Shown: in pieces, positions 58,848-58,956 of the stretch | How positions within the stretch are numbered: the first letter of the stretch is position 1 | Layout: every line of letters begins with the position of its first letter | Assembly: GCA_050331575.1 (NCBI GenBank) | Contig: JBHJGS010000066.1 | Coordinates: forward strand, 1-58,956 | Direction: 5' to 3' | DNA length: 58,956 bases | DNA from: JBHJGS01 sp050331575 | Lineage (GTDB): Bacteria > Pseudomonadota > Alphaproteobacteria > Sphingomonadales > Rhodothalassiaceae | Made by a program: the position numbers and the translations under genes | Notes under the pieces: generated by a model | The model's input: only the letters and a program-made list of their open reading frames with translations | The model's database searches: none | Told to the model about the DNA's origin: nothing

Positions 58848-58956
58848 ATGAATCTCGTTATCGATTGCCTGGTGAACGAGCACGAGTGGCCGCTCGTCCT
58901 GATCGCGGTCGGCGTCTGCGCGCTCGCGAGCTGGACCGTCGTCGGCAATTGGGTGC
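58848..58956 (+). CDS. MHYT-domain signalling protein, N-terminal fragment cut by window edge
   Basis: Thirty-six codons from an ATG at 58848 run off the right edge. The visible part (CLVNEHEWPLVLIAVGVC, then ALASW) matches the first helix of MHYT-domain proteins, which usually begin with an EHD/EHE segment followed by a LVxLAxxVCxLAS helix. Full-length members carry GGDEF/EAL or histidine-kinase modules. No strong ribosome site is visible. Assignment rests on one helix. Confidence 0.55.
   Translation, partial: MNLVIDCLVNEHEWPLVLIAVGVCALASWTVVGNWV

Overview
The window is GC-rich, densely coded DNA from an alphaproteobacterium. Several features support this: a Tim44-like/MltA/Smr set lying back to back with FxsA and SecB, dnaK-dnaJ close to lepB, a split glycine decarboxylase (GcvPA/GcvPB) behind a tandem glycine riboswitch, a phasin, a PhoX-type phosphatase, and Oar-like and siderophore-type TonB-dependent receptors. 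The fxsA/secB/tim44/mltA block is typically near the replication origin in this class, so the window may be origin-proximal. I cannot fix the genus from sequence reading alone.

Layout. 0-10 kb holds the tail of an IS5-like transposase, a P1 (DmpA-type) aminopeptidase, the Tim44-like/MltA/Smr operon, divergent fxsA and secB, an unknown membrane protein overlapping lepB, and dnaK-dnaJ with a possible heat-shock promoter and a 12-bp inverted repeat between the two genes. 10-17.8 kb holds PhoX, a small lipoprotein, a beta-lactamase-fold serine hydrolase with a membrane C-terminus, a CPBP intramembrane protease divergent from a TetR regulator with a clear operator, and a cysteine synthase. 18-22.7 kb is the glycine cleavage operon gcvT-gcvH-gcvPA-gcvPB under a two-aptamer glycine riboswitch. 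22.7-28.5 kb holds a lipoprotein, a LuxR-type quorum sensor with no synthase nearby, an AraC regulator and an autotransporter. 28.5-33.7 kb holds a cold-shock protein, a GMC oxidoreductase, a 17-kDa-antigen-like lipoprotein, a cytochrome P450 and MlaA.

33.7-48.8 kb holds a large Oar-like TonB-dependent receptor with a strong terminator, an AraC regulator, a multi-PAS histidine kinase (LOV-like PAS without the canonical cysteine, plus a FixL-like PAS with the haem-ligand histidine), a phasin with a textbook terminator, an exported catalase-peroxidase, and an iron-uptake locus: a siderophore-type receptor divergent, across a Fur-like palindrome, from a six-helix membrane protein and a PepSY-TM protein. 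48.8-57.9 kb holds an inositol-phosphatase homologue, a dienelactone hydrolase, a probable zinc-sensing ArsR with a His-rich exported protein, a pirin, a translationally coupled TonB2-type energy operon (DUF3450, TtpC-like, ExbB, TonB, TPR) that has no exbD, and a sirtuin. The last 0.9 kb is a cluster of palindromic repeat elements before the start of an MHYT-type protein cut by the window edge.

The most unusual points are the exbD-less TonB2-type operon, the LOV-like/haem-PAS kinase, the ArsR/His-rich pair with its SmtB-like operator, and two families of dispersed palindromic repeats. All functional assignments rest on reading motifs by eye; no database search was run.
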